From Burkholderia stabilis (lineage in GTDB: Bacteria > Pseudomonadota > Gammaproteobacteria > Burkholderiales > Burkholderiaceae): DNA of 64,000 bases. A program made the position numbers and the translations under genes. Position 1 is the stretch's first letter. The number at the start of each line of letters is the position of its first letter. Below, in pieces: positions 18,152 to 26,229 of this stretch. The stretch is from positions 3,596,001 through 3,660,000 of the forward strand of contig NZ_CP016442.1 in NCBI RefSeq assembly GCF_001742165.1. The letters run 5' to 3'. The notes under the pieces are model-generated. The model saw only the letters and a program-made list of their open reading frames with translations, ran no database searches and was not told where the DNA came from.

Positions 18152-18646
18152 TTACTGCAGGTTGCCCCAGCGGTCGACCGCCGGTTCGGCCGATGCCCAC
18201 TTCCAGTGCGTGCCTTGCTGGCACGCATTCGCGAAATACCAGTCGGCCTTGTCGCCGTCCTTCACCGAGAACGCGAATTCCTTGCACAGCGCGAGCGCCG
18301 ACGAATACGCGCGCGTGACGCGCACTTCGCCTTCGCCGTTTTCCAGCGGCAGCGTGTTCTTCACCTTCCACGGCTTCACTTCGCCGACGGCCAGGCTGCC
18401 GGCCGTCTTCGCGATCGCGTCCTGCTGGTTCTGATGGAGCTGCTTCATCGTGCGGTTGACGGCCTCGTCGGTCGCGGCCTGCACGGCAATCCCGACGCCG
18501 ACGCCGACTGCCGGGTTCGCGGTGACGAGGCCCGTCGCCGCGCCGGCCAGTGCGCCGCTCGCCGCGCCGACCGACCCGCAGCCCGACAGTGCGGCCGTCG
18601 CCGCGCAGAGCGCGCCGATCGCCGCGATACGGATCGCGACGCTCAT
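18152..18646 (-). CDS. Putative lipoprotein, paralogue of the upstream gene
   Basis: A 164-residue predicted lipoprotein with signal and lipobox in IRIAAIGALCAATAALSGC; Cys near residue 22 would be acylated. A glycine/alanine-rich segment (GAASGALAGAATGLVTANPAVGVGVGIAV) follows, resembling glycine-zipper motifs that insert in membranes. The C-terminus GTHWKWASAEPAVDRWGNLQ is nearly the same as that of the adjacent gene, so the two are tandem duplicates. The start overlaps the upstream stop by four bases (ATGA). Function unknown. Confidence 0.78.
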   Translation of the reverse strand: MSVAIRIAAIGALCAATAALSGCGSVGAASGALAGAATGLVTANPAVGVGVGIAVQAATDEAVNRTMKQLHQNQQDAIAKTAGSLAVGEVKPWKVKNTLPLENGEGEVRVTRAYSSALALCKEFAFSVKDGDKADWYFANACQQGTHWKWASAEPAVDRWGNLQ

Positions 18647-19194
18647 TGCAGCGCGCCCCAGCGTTCGGTTGCCGGTTCGGCCGACGCCCATTTCCACGCG
18701 GGGCCGTCGCGGCAGATCGTGGCCACGTAAAACGCCGATTGCGCGGCCTTGTCGGCCTTCGCAGGCGTGTCGACCGCGAACACGATTTCCTTGCAGTCGA
18801 GCGGACCGATGCTGATCATCCGGCTGACCGTCACGCGGCCCTGCTCGTCGTCCTCGATCGGGGACGAGTGGTGCGTCGACCATGGCGCGACGCCGCCCAC
18901 GTCGAGCGGGCCGGCCGCCTTCGCGATCTGCTCCTGCGTGTAGCGGTGCGCGACGCGCTGCGTGTACTGGACGCCCGCGCGCGCGCCGGCGACGGCGCCG
19001 AGGCCGATGCCCGTCGCGACGGCCGCGTTGTTGGTGACCTTGGAAGCGATCGCGGCACCCGCGATACCGGCGCCGGCTGTCGCGCCTTCGCTGTACAGCG
19101 AGTTGCAGCCGGACAGCAGTGCGGCCGTGGCAATCGCGGCCAGCACGACGCGCGCCGGCATGGCCCGGCGCGGCGATTCAAAACGAATGTTCAT
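18643..19194 (-). CDS. Putative lipoprotein, paralogue of the downstream gene
   Basis: A 183-residue predicted lipoprotein. Signal and lipobox are VVLAAIATAALLSGC. The glycine/alanine-rich segment GATAGAGIAGAAIASKVTNN is again followed by a hydrophilic domain and the shared C-terminus GPAWKWASAEPATERWGALQ. ATG at 19194 (MNIRFESPRRAMPAR) is the likely start, though the second Met at 19161 is possible; neither has a strong ribosome binding site. It is the first gene of a coupled two-gene operon. Function unknown. Confidence 0.75.
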   Translation of the reverse strand: MNIRFESPRRAMPARVVLAAIATAALLSGCNSLYSEGATAGAGIAGAAIASKVTNNAAVATGIGLGAVAGARAGVQYTQRVAHRYTQEQIAKAAGPLDVGGVAPWSTHHSSPIEDDEQGRVTVSRMISIGPLDCKEIVFAVDTPAKADKAAQSAFYVATICRDGPAWKWASAEPATERWGALQ

Positions 19195-19464
19195 CCCTGA
19201 ATGCAAGTCCTGTCTGGGTGAGCGGTGACGCATGCGCGCCCCATGTCGCGTCATTGTTTCGCAATTGTCATAGGAAAAATGCAAAGCTTTGACAAATCGC
19301 CAAACGGCATGCCGCGCGTGCGCGCGGCGCAATTGTCGAACAGATGATTGACGAAGGGTCGAAACGTTACAAATTGAAGGTAATTGTTACCTTGGCATGC
19401 GAGGAACCGACCTAGACTGTTTTGTTATGGAATGTTTCTCCGACGGCTTCGAGCCGCGCCGCAT

Positions 19465-19677
19465 ATGAGACACCCAGCCATGCGTCGTTCGAAACGGTTT
19501 TCGCCCCGGCCGCCCGATGCTCAGGCCGATCGTTCGCGTCCGCCGACCGACGCGCCGCCGGCACCGCCCGCCGGCGCGCCCGGCGAGACGCCGTCCGACG
19601 GCGATCACAACCAGGGCGGCGCCCGCCCGGAAGGGCTCGACTATCAACGCGACCTCGGTCAGGAGCAGGACGCTTGA
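19465..19677 (+). CDS. Small proline-rich hypothetical protein
   Basis: A possible 70-residue protein, MRHPAMRRSKRFSPRPPDA with a proline/alanine-rich middle and an acidic end (DYQRDLGQEQDA). It is basic at the front and lacks a known domain. No strong ribosome binding site precedes either ATG (19465 or 19480). It sits upstream of otsA in the same direction. It is listed because composition changes are protein-like, but it may not be a gene. Confidence 0.35.
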   Translation: MRHPAMRRSKRFSPRPPDAQADRSRPPTDAPPAPPAGAPGETPSDGDHNQGGARPEGLDYQRDLGQEQDA

Positions 19678-19815
19678 TCTCGTCGTCGTTGCATTCCATC
19701 GCCGTATTTCATTGCATTTCTCGGATCTGAATCGCCGCGCGGCCGCCTTCGGGCCGCCGCGCCCGTCGTGGCGCGCGCCGCGCGCCAGCCAATCGAATCG
19801 AGGAGGGGAAGCCGC

Positions 19816-21237
19816 ATGAGCAGATTGATCGTGGTATCGAACCGTGTCGCTGCCGGCGAGGACACGCGCCCGAGCGCGGGCGGCCTCGCCGTCGGCGTGA
19901 TGGACGCGCTGAAGGAAACCGGCGGCGTCTGGTTCGGCTGGAACGGCGAGATCGTCGGTGCGCCGGACGCCGAGCCCGCGATCCAACGGGACGGCAACGT
20001 CACCTATGCGACGGTCGGGCTGACCCGGCGCGACTACGACCAGTACTACCGCGGTTTCTCGAATGCGACGCTGTGGCCGGTGTTTCATTACCGCGGCGAT
20101 CTCGCGCGCTTCGACCGGCAGGAGTACGCGGGTTATCTGCGCGTGAACGCGATGCTCGCGAAGCAGCTCGCCGCGCTGCTGCGGCCCGACGACCTGATCT
20201 GGGTGCACGACTACCACCTGCTGCCGTTTGCGCATTTCCTGCGCGAGCTCGGCGTGAAGAACCCGATCGGCTTCTTCCTGCACATCCCGTTTCCGTCGCC
20301 CGACATGCTGCGCCTCGTGCCGCCGCACGAGGAGCTCGTGAAGTTCATGTGCGCATACGACGTTGCTGGTTTCCAGACCGATGCCGACAAGCAGGCGTTC
20401 ACCGACTACATCGAGCGGCGCGGAATCGGCGCGGCGAGCGACGACGGGATGCTGCATGCGCACGGCCGTGTCGTGAAGGTCGCCGCCTATCCGATCGACG
20501 TGCATCCCGACGCGATCGCGCAGGTGGCCGTCCAGTACGGTTCGCGCAAGCCGGTGAAGATGCTGCGCGAGGCGCTCGACGGCCGCAAGCTCGTGATGAG
20601 CGTCGATCGCCTCGATTACTCGAAGGGCCTCGTCGAGCGCTTCCAGTCGTTCGAGCGGATGCTCACGAATGCGCCGGGGTGGCAGGGGCGCGTGTCGCTC
20701 GTGCAGATCGCGCCGCCGACGCGTGCCGACGTGAAGACCTACCAGGACATTCGCGAAACGCTCGAAGGCGAGGCCGGCCGCATCAACGGCCGCTTTTCGC
20801 AGCTCGACTGGACGCCGATCCAGTACCTGAACCGCAAATACGAGCGCAACCTGCTGATGGCGTTCTTCCGGATGTCGCAGGTCGGCTACGTGACGCCGCT
20901 GCGTGACGGGATGAATCTCGTCGCGAAGGAGTACGTCGCGTCGCAGGATCCGGCCGATCCGGGCGTGCTCGTGCTGTCGGAGTTCGCGGGTGCGGCGGCC
21001 GAGCTGACCGGCGCGCTCCTCGTCAATCCGTATGACCTGTCGCAGATGGCCGAGGCGCTCGAGCGGGCGCTGTCGATGCCGCTCGCGGAGCGGCAGGCGC
21101 GTCACGAGGAGAACCTCGCGCGGCTGCGCGAGAACGACCTGTCGGTCTGGCGCGATACGTTCGTCGCCGACTTGCGCAGCGTCGCGGCGGCCGCGTCGGT
21201 GACGCGGCGTGCGGGCCGGCGGATTGCGCATGTGTGA
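19816..21237 (+). CDS. otsA: Trehalose-6-phosphate synthase
   Basis: A GT20 glycosyltransferase of 473 residues joining UDP-glucose and glucose-6-phosphate to give trehalose-6-phosphate, a cytosolic osmoprotection step. Motifs: the N-terminal VVSNRVA with GGLAVGV, YYRGFSNATLWPVFHY, WVHDYHLLPFAHFLR, GFFLHIPFPSPDMLRLVPP, the nucleotide site VDRLDYSKGL and the C-terminal LVLSEFAGAAAEL. GAGGAGGGGA precedes the ATG at 19816. No otsB phosphatase is adjacent; it must lie elsewhere. A small AAA ATPase overlaps the end of the gene. Confidence 0.95.
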   Translation: MSRLIVVSNRVAAGEDTRPSAGGLAVGVMDALKETGGVWFGWNGEIVGAPDAEPAIQRDGNVTYATVGLTRRDYDQYYRGFSNATLWPVFHYRGDLARFDRQEYAGYLRVNAMLAKQLAALLRPDDLIWVHDYHLLPFAHFLRELGVKNPIGFFLHIPFPSPDMLRLVPPHEELVKFMCAYDVAGFQTDADKQAFTDYIERRGIGAASDDGMLHAHGRVVKVAAYPIDVHPDAIAQVAVQYGSRKPVKMLREALDGRKLVMSVDRLDYSKGLVERFQSFERMLTNAPGWQGRVSLVQIAPPTRADVKTYQDIRETLEGEAGRINGRFSQLDWTPIQYLNRKYERNLLMAFFRMSQVGYVTPLRDGMNLVAKEYVASQDPADPGVLVLSEFAGAAAELTGALLVNPYDLSQMAEALERALSMPLAERQARHEENLARLRENDLSVWRDTFVADLRSVAAAASVTRRAGRRIAHV

Positions 21238-21829
21238 GTTTGCGCAGCGAGCGGGTGCCGGGGCCGGGGAGGACGCGACCGACGATGCAACCGGCCGTTT
21301 CTTCATCGTGACGGGCGGCCCGGGCTCGGGCAAGAGCACGTTGCTCGATGCGCTCGAGCGCGCCGGTTTCGCGCGTTCCCAGGAGGCCGGGCGCGGCGTG
21401 ATTCGCGACCAGATGGCCGTCGACGGCCACGCGCTGCCGTGGCGGGACCCGGCCGCGTTCGCCGAATTGATGCTGAGCTGGGAGATGCGTTCGTACCATC
21501 TCGCGCAGCACGCGCGCGGCCCCGTGTTCTTCGACCGCGGCGTGCCGGACGTGGTTGGCTACCTGCGCTTGACGGGGCTGGCGGTGCCCGCGCACGCGGA
21601 AGCCGCGGCGCGTCGTTTCCGTTACCACCGGCGCGTCTTCATCGCGCCGCCGTGGCCCGACATCTACGCGCAGGACACCGAGCGCCGGCAGGATTTCGCG
21701 GAAGCCGTGCGCACTTACGACGCGATGGTCGAGTGCTACACGGCGTATGGCTACCGGCTGATCGAGTTGCCGCGCGTGAGCGTGAAGGCGCGCGTGCGTT
21801 TCGTGCTGGACGCGCTCGACGCGGCCTGA
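21230..21829 (+). CDS. AAA-family ATPase (predicted NTPase/kinase)
   Basis: A 199-residue P-loop protein. Walker A is TGGPGSGKSTLLDAL near the N-terminus, and FFDRGVPDVVGYLRLTG provides a Walker B-like strand with Asp. The fold resembles AAA_28 predicted ATPases (COG3911), small cytosolic P-loop proteins related to nucleoside or thiamine-type kinases. The ATG at 21230 overlaps the last eight bases of otsA, suggesting coupling. A GTG start at 21209 would give a longer basic N-terminus and is less likely. Substrate unknown. Confidence 0.8.
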   Translation: MCEFAQRAGAGAGEDATDDATGRFFIVTGGPGSGKSTLLDALERAGFARSQEAGRGVIRDQMAVDGHALPWRDPAAFAELMLSWEMRSYHLAQHARGPVFFDRGVPDVVGYLRLTGLAVPAHAEAAARRFRYHRRVFIAPPWPDIYAQDTERRQDFAEAVRTYDAMVECYTAYGYRLIELPRVSVKARVRFVLDALDAA

Positions 21830-21845
21830 TGCGCGTGCGCCGGCG

Positions 21846-23213
21846 TCACGTTGCTGTGTCGGGCTGCGGCGACGCGATGCGCAGCATGCTCACGACCGCG
21901 GCTATCGCCGCGAATGCCGTGGCGACATAGAGTGCGATCGTCGGCCCGTGATCGGGCGCGAGCCCGAAAATCAGTGCGACGAGCGCCGCGCCGAGTGTCT
22001 GGCCCGTCAGTCGCGCGGTGCTCAGCATGCCGCCGGCGCCGCCGCTGCGCTCACGCGGCGCGGACGACAGCATCGCGCGGTTGTTCGGCGACTGGAACAG
22101 CCCGAAGCCCGCGCCGCACAGCGCCATGCGCCACACGATGTCGACGGTGCCTGGGTGCGCACCGATCGTCGCGAGCGACAGCAGCCCGGCCGCGAACAGC
22201 GCGAGCCCGATTCCGCCGAGGATGCCGGCCGAATAGCGGTCCGACAGCACGCCCGCGAGCGGCGCGGCGAACACGATCACGAGCGGCCACGGCGTCATGT
22301 AGAGGCCCGTCTCGACCTGCGAGAAGCCCAACGAGTTCTGCAGCCAGAACGGCAGCGCGACGAACGCGAGCATCTGCGACGTGAACGACGCCATCGACGT
22401 ATAGATCGACAGCGCGAACATCGGGATGCGCATCAGGTCGACGGGCAGCAGCGGCGCCGGCTGTGACAACTGGCGTTTCACGAAGAAGTAGCCGACGACG
22501 AATGCGACGATCAGCTCGGCCGCGACATACGCGTGGCCTTCGCCATGACCGAGCCCGTCGACGGCCATGATCAGCAGGCCGAACACGCACGCGTTCATCA
22601 GCGCGCTCGGGACATCGTATGGCGCGTCGTGCAGCGGGTTGGCCGGCAGCGCGCGCACGCTGCCGAGTACCGCGGCGATGCCGATCGGCACGTTGACCGC
22701 GAACAGCCACGGCCACGACGCGAACGAGAGAATCGCCGATGCGACCGTCGGCCCGATCGCCGACGACAACGCCACCACCATTGCGTTGATCGACAGCCCG
22801 CGCCCGAGCATCGACGACGGGTAGATCATCCGCACGAGCGCCGCGTTGACGCTCATGATGCCGGCCGCGCCGAACCCCTGGATCACGCGCATCACGGCCA
22901 GCATCGGCAGCGAACCGGCAAGCGCGCAGCCGAGCGACGCGGCGGTGAACAGCGCGAGCCCGCCGATGTAGATGCGGCGATAGCCGATCCGTTCGCCGAG
23001 CGACGCGAGCGGCAGCAGCGTGATCGTGACCGCGAGCTGGTACGCGTTGACGATCCAGATCGACGCGGCGTCGGACGCGTGGAGGTCGCGCGCGATGGTC
23101 GGTAGCGCGACGTTTGCGATGGCGCCGTCGAGCACGGCGAGCGTGATGCCCAGTGCGACGCAGACGATCGCCCAGTAGCGTTGCGGTAGCGGCAGGCCGG
23201 TATCGGCGTTCAT
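21846..23213 (-). CDS. MFS drug-efflux transporter, DHA2 (14-helix) family
   Basis: A 455-residue inner-membrane proton-driven exporter. The first helix carries the motif LAVLDGAIANVALPTIARDL typical of DHA2 exporters such as SmvA and QacA; motif A is LASLGERIGYRRIYIGG and motif C lies in QGFGAAGIMSVNAAL. Numerous hydrophobic helices follow. The start at 23213 (MNADTGLPLPQRYW) is chosen over the upstream TTG/GTG frame, although it lacks a strong ribosome binding site. No regulator is adjacent, and the substrate is unknown. Confidence 0.88.
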   Translation of the reverse strand: MNADTGLPLPQRYWAIVCVALGITLAVLDGAIANVALPTIARDLHASDAASIWIVNAYQLAVTITLLPLASLGERIGYRRIYIGGLALFTAASLGCALAGSLPMLAVMRVIQGFGAAGIMSVNAALVRMIYPSSMLGRGLSINAMVVALSSAIGPTVASAILSFASWPWLFAVNVPIGIAAVLGSVRALPANPLHDAPYDVPSALMNACVFGLLIMAVDGLGHGEGHAYVAAELIVAFVVGYFFVKRQLSQPAPLLPVDLMRIPMFALSIYTSMASFTSQMLAFVALPFWLQNSLGFSQVETGLYMTPWPLVIVFAAPLAGVLSDRYSAGILGGIGLALFAAGLLSLATIGAHPGTVDIVWRMALCGAGFGLFQSPNNRAMLSSAPRERSGGAGGMLSTARLTGQTLGAALVALIFGLAPDHGPTIALYVATAFAAIAAVVSMLRIASPQPDTAT

Positions 23214-23398
23214 GACGGGAGCGAGAGCGTGGTTGTCCGCGCGCCCGGTTGCCGGTTGCGTGCGCAACCATGCTCGCAGGTGGAGGCGGCGATGGACGGC
23301 CCGGCCGGTGCGGCTGCGCCGGATCGGGGCCGATCGAGTGTATCACCGGGCCGCATGGCGCGATGCGGGCGCGCGCGGCTGCCGGCCGGCGCGAGCAT

Positions 23399-23779
23399 TC
23401 AGCCCTCGAAATCGAGGCCGCCGAGCCGCACGAGCGGGGCGGCCTGCGTGCGCGACGCGAGATCGATGTCGCGCGCGCTCTGCCATGCGCCCAGCTTCCT
23501 CGGCAGCGCGGCCAGGTAGTGCTCGAAGCGCTGCGGGCCGTCCGGCTCCATCAGCCGCTCGATTTCGTCGGTGTCCCAGGTCAGTTCGAGGTTCAGCGGA
23601 TGCACGAAGCCGCTCACGTGCTCGTGCGCCGCGCTGCGGATCTGTACGCGCGTCGGTTGCCCGTGCCCGCCGTACGGGACGACGTCGGCTTGCACGTGAT
23701 CGGCGAAGAAGGCGGCGATCGCCTGCGCGATGCGCGGCGCGAATTCGGTATCGAAACGGCGGGCGGTTTCGGGCTGCAT
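23399..23779 (-). CDS. Conserved hypothetical protein
   Basis: A 126-residue soluble protein beginning MQPETARRFDTEFAPRIAQ. It contains ADVVPYGGHGQPTRVQI and several Asp/Glu-rich strands; no signal or membrane helix. GGAGACGCC precedes the ATG at 23779. The upstream frame is not protein-like. It looks like a Burkholderia-specific conserved protein; I cannot assign a function. Confidence 0.68.
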   Translation of the reverse strand: MQPETARRFDTEFAPRIAQAIAAFFADHVQADVVPYGGHGQPTRVQIRSAAHEHVSGFVHPLNLELTWDTDEIERLMEPDGPQRFEHYLAALPRKLGAWQSARDIDLASRTQAAPLVRLGGLDFEG

Positions 23780-23935
23780 GAAGGCGTCTCCTGTGTGCCG
23801 AAAATCGTAGCACGGCGGTGACGCGTTTCGGTATGCGTGACACGCGTAATGGCGCGTTACCACTTGCTGCATCTATTACGGCCGCGTGCAGCCACAATCC
23901 ATCGCATCCAGTACCACTTCGCGTGGGAGTCCATC

Positions 23936-24298
23936 ATGAAAAAGATTGCCGCAGTGTGTGTCCTCGCCGGTTCGCTCGCCGTGGCGGGCCCGGCGTCCGC
24001 GCATGGCCGCGACGGCGGCGCCGTCATCGGCGCATTGATCGGCGGCGCGGTGCTGGGCGCGATCGTGACGTCCGCGTTGAATCCGCCCGTCGCGTATCAG
24101 GCGCCCGTGTACCAGGCGCCGGCCTATCAGCCGCCGACGTACTACCAGGCGCCTGCGTACCAGCAGCCTGCGTATCCGACCTATCAGCAGGCGCAGTATC
24201 AGGACGACGGCCCGAACTATTGCTACGACCGCTACCAGCGCGCGTATGTGTGCGGCGCGCCCGTGTCGCGCGGCTACGCGCAACCGGCAGGCTGGTAA
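23936..24298 (+). CDS. Secreted Tyr/Gln/Pro-rich repeat protein
   Basis: A 120-residue exported protein. The signal peptide MKKIAAVCVLAGSLAVAGPASA is cleaved before HGRDGG. A glycine zipper-like segment (AVIGALIGGAVLGAIV) precedes about nine imperfect repeats of the form APxYQ/QPxYQ (residues about 50-85). The end has two cysteines (NYCYDRYQRAYVCG) that could form a disulfide. Similar small periplasmic or outer-membrane proteins are frequent in Burkholderia, with unknown role. A strong terminator follows. Confidence 0.75.
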   Translation: MKKIAAVCVLAGSLAVAGPASAHGRDGGAVIGALIGGAVLGAIVTSALNPPVAYQAPVYQAPAYQPPTYYQAPAYQQPAYPTYQQAQYQDDGPNYCYDRYQRAYVCGAPVSRGYAQPAGW

Positions 24299-24379
24299 GG
24301 CGGGCGGGCGACGCGCGAACGGGGGCGGCGCCGGTTCGTCGGCGTCACCTGAAAATCGCTTCGCCGGACCGGACGACAA

Positions 24380-24414
24380 AAGGCCCTCGCTTCATGCGAG
24401 GGCCTTGGTTTTTT
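24380..24414 (+). terminator. Intrinsic terminator
   Basis: AAGGCCCTCGC (24380-24390) pairs perfectly with GCGAGGGCCTT (24396-24406) around TTCAT, followed by GGTTTTTT. It terminates the upstream Tyr/Gln-rich protein gene. Confidence 0.88.
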
Positions 24415-24492
24415 GCGCCGCCGTTCGTTCGGTTGCATGACACCCGGGCCGTCGGCGGGCCGGGCGTGGATACAAACGGTTGCAATTGCACG

Positions 24493-24816
24493 TCAGTGGC
24501 GATGGCCGCCATCGCCATGACCGCGCCCGCCGCCGCCGCCGTCGTTCCAGTCGCCGCGGCGTCCGCCGCCGCGCCCCCAGCCGTTGCCCCGGTTGCCGCG
24601 ATCGCCGTCCCAGCGATGGTAGTCGCGCCGGCCGCGATCCCAGTCGCGTCCGCCGCCACCGCCCCAGATGTTGACCGTGCCGTACACGGGAGACGGGCTG
24701 TACGCGTAGCCGGGATCGGAATAGTAGGGCTGCCCGTAGCCGTATCCGGCGTCCGGAGCGACGACGCAGCCGGCCAGCAGGGTCGCGACGCCGGCCGCAG
24801 CAATGAGCTTCAGCAT
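24493..24816 (-). CDS. Small Gly/Arg-rich lipoprotein
   Basis: A predicted lipoprotein of 107 residues with signal and lipobox MLKLIAAAGVATLLAGC. The mature part begins VVAPDAGYGYGQPYY and becomes dominated by Gly, Arg, Asp, Trp and His (GGGGGRDWDRGRR, ending GHGDGGHRH). A second ATG at 24828 also has a possible site (AGGGGA), so the start may lie 12 bases upstream. The His-rich tail might bind metal. Function unknown. Confidence 0.68.
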   Translation of the reverse strand: MLKLIAAAGVATLLAGCVVAPDAGYGYGQPYYSDPGYAYSPSPVYGTVNIWGGGGGRDWDRGRRDYHRWDGDRGNRGNGWGRGGGRRGDWNDGGGGGRGHGDGGHRH

Positions 24817-24959
24817 GATGTTCTCCATGAGTTCCCCTATAAGTACCGTGCAAGGGGATTGCCGGCTGTTTGCAATTGTGTCGTGAAATTACAGCGCCGT
24901 AAGGTCTTGCGACGAAAGTGTTAGCATCCGGGGCTCATTTGTTTTTCAGGAGCACATCG

Positions 24960-25463
24960 ATGAAATTCGCGATCCGGGCCGTGCTGGCCGCCTTCTGCGT
25001 GACGACTGCCGCCGCCGCGTGCGCGGCCGGGCCGGCGTCCGCGCCCGTCGTGCCGGCCGAGTCGATCAAGATGTTTCCGCAGGCAGCGGCCGGCCAGCAG
25101 CGCGTCGTGATCGCGTTGCCCGCGCTCGAGGACGAGGGCGATGCGCGCGTCGAGCTGATGATCGGCAAGACGCTGCAGACCGACTGCAACCAGCAGTGGT
25201 TCGGCGGCGAGCTGACCGCCGAGGACGTGAAGGGCTGGGGCTATACGTACTACCGGCTGGCCGACGTGAAGGGGCCGGCGTCGACGCTGATGGCGTGCCC
25301 GGGCCAGGCGCCGCAGCAACGCTTCGTGCAGGTGCGCGGCGACGGCCAGCTACTGCGTTACAACAGCCGCCTGCCGCTCGTCGTCTACGTGCCGGACGGC
25401 TTCGAGGTGCGCTATCGCGTGTGGCATGCGTCGAAGGACGTGCAGCACGCAGCGAAGCAATAA
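24960..25463 (+). CDS. eco: Ecotin, periplasmic serine-protease inhibitor
   Basis: A 167-residue periplasmic dimeric inhibitor of trypsin-fold proteases. The signal peptide MKFAIRAVLAAFCVTTAAAACA precedes ESIKMFPQAAAGQQRVVI, the ecotin N-terminal strand. The disulfide pair is kept (TDCNQQ and MACP). WGYTYYRL, LLRYNSRLPLVVYVPDGFEVRYRVW follow the family closely. In the reactive loop the residue aligned to P1 (Met84 of E. coli ecotin, STMMAC) is Leu here (STLMAC). The gene stands alone. ATG at 24960 is preceded by CAGGAGCACATCG. Confidence 0.93.
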   Translation: MKFAIRAVLAAFCVTTAAAACAAGPASAPVVPAESIKMFPQAAAGQQRVVIALPALEDEGDARVELMIGKTLQTDCNQQWFGGELTAEDVKGWGYTYYRLADVKGPASTLMACPGQAPQQRFVQVRGDGQLLRYNSRLPLVVYVPDGFEVRYRVWHASKDVQHAAKQ

Positions 25464-25499
25464 CGAGCCGGCGCGGTTGCGCGCAGTGGCGTCCTGCCG

Positions 25500-26114
25500 C
25501 TACGCGCCGCTTGCGCCGACCAGCGCTGGCCACGCGGCGAGCGCGGCTTGCGCGATAGACTCCAGGTCGCGCCGGTTCGCGCCGTCGCGCGCCTGGATCG
25601 ACATGCCCTGCTGAACCGTCACGTAGTACCGCGCGATTGCGTCGAGGTTCGCATGCACGGTGATCTCGCCGGTTGCGACACCTTCCCTGAGGCGCTCCCG
25701 CAGCGCATCGACCGTGCGCTCGCGCATCGCGATCAGCGTTTGCCGGACCGTATCGGAACGCTCGGCCGGGTGCAGCGCCGACAACACGATCAGGCAGCCG
25801 GCCGGCTTCGAGCGCCGCGTGAACACGCGCGCGGTGTCCATCAGGTAGTTCCGCACGGCGTCGTGCGCGCTGCCGGCGTGCTCGACACCGTTCCAGATTT
25901 CCCGTCCCTCCGTCGCGCTGTAGTGCTCGAGCGCCTGCCGGAACAACGTTTCCTTGCTGCCGAACGCCGCATACAAGCTGGGCGACGCGATGCCCATCGC
26001 GGCCGTCAGGTCCGCCATCGACGCACCCTCGTAGCCGAGGCGCCAGAACACCTCCATCGCGCGATCCAGCGCCGCTTCCTTGTCGAAGCTTCTCGGTCGG
26101 CCTCGTTCAGCCAT
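25500..26114 (-). CDS. TetR-family transcriptional regulator
   Basis: A 204-residue repressor. The N-terminal helix-turn-helix reads GYEGASMADLTAAMGIASPSLYAAFGSKETLF, the standard TetR DNA-binding module. The ligand domain resembles the AcrR/YezE-like group (RRSKPAGCLIVLSALH). It is divergent from an SDR oxidoreductase gene and probably represses it, together with itself, through the shared intergenic region. Ligand unknown. Confidence 0.9.
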   Translation of the reverse strand: MAERGRPRSFDKEAALDRAMEVFWRLGYEGASMADLTAAMGIASPSLYAAFGSKETLFRQALEHYSATEGREIWNGVEHAGSAHDAVRNYLMDTARVFTRRSKPAGCLIVLSALHPAERSDTVRQTLIAMRERTVDALRERLREGVATGEITVHANLDAIARYYVTVQQGMSIQARDGANRRDLESIAQAALAAWPALVGASGA

Positions 26115-26135
26115 TGCGTCCGTTCCTTCGGTTAT

Positions 26136-26211
26136 TTCTGTGTCGATCGATAAAATAATTCAATTGACAGCGCCGCGCAACTTGCCACATTCTGTGTCGA
26201 CTGTTACATAA
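26136..26211. promoter_or_regulatory. TetR/SDR divergent promoter with direct repeats
   Basis: TTCTGTGTCGA occurs at 26136-26146 and again at 26190-26200. The first copy runs into the palindrome TCGATCGA (26143-26150). TTGCCA (26183-26188) and TACATA (26206-26211) are 17 bases apart and fit a sigma-70 promoter for the SDR gene, overlapping the second copy. These are the best candidates for the TetR operator. Confidence 0.45.
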
Positions 26212-26229
26212 ATGGAGAAAGGAACGGAT

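Noticed and set aside
19387..21339. 650-residue open frame opposite otsA
   Set aside because: Antisense shadow of otsA with no protein-like features.
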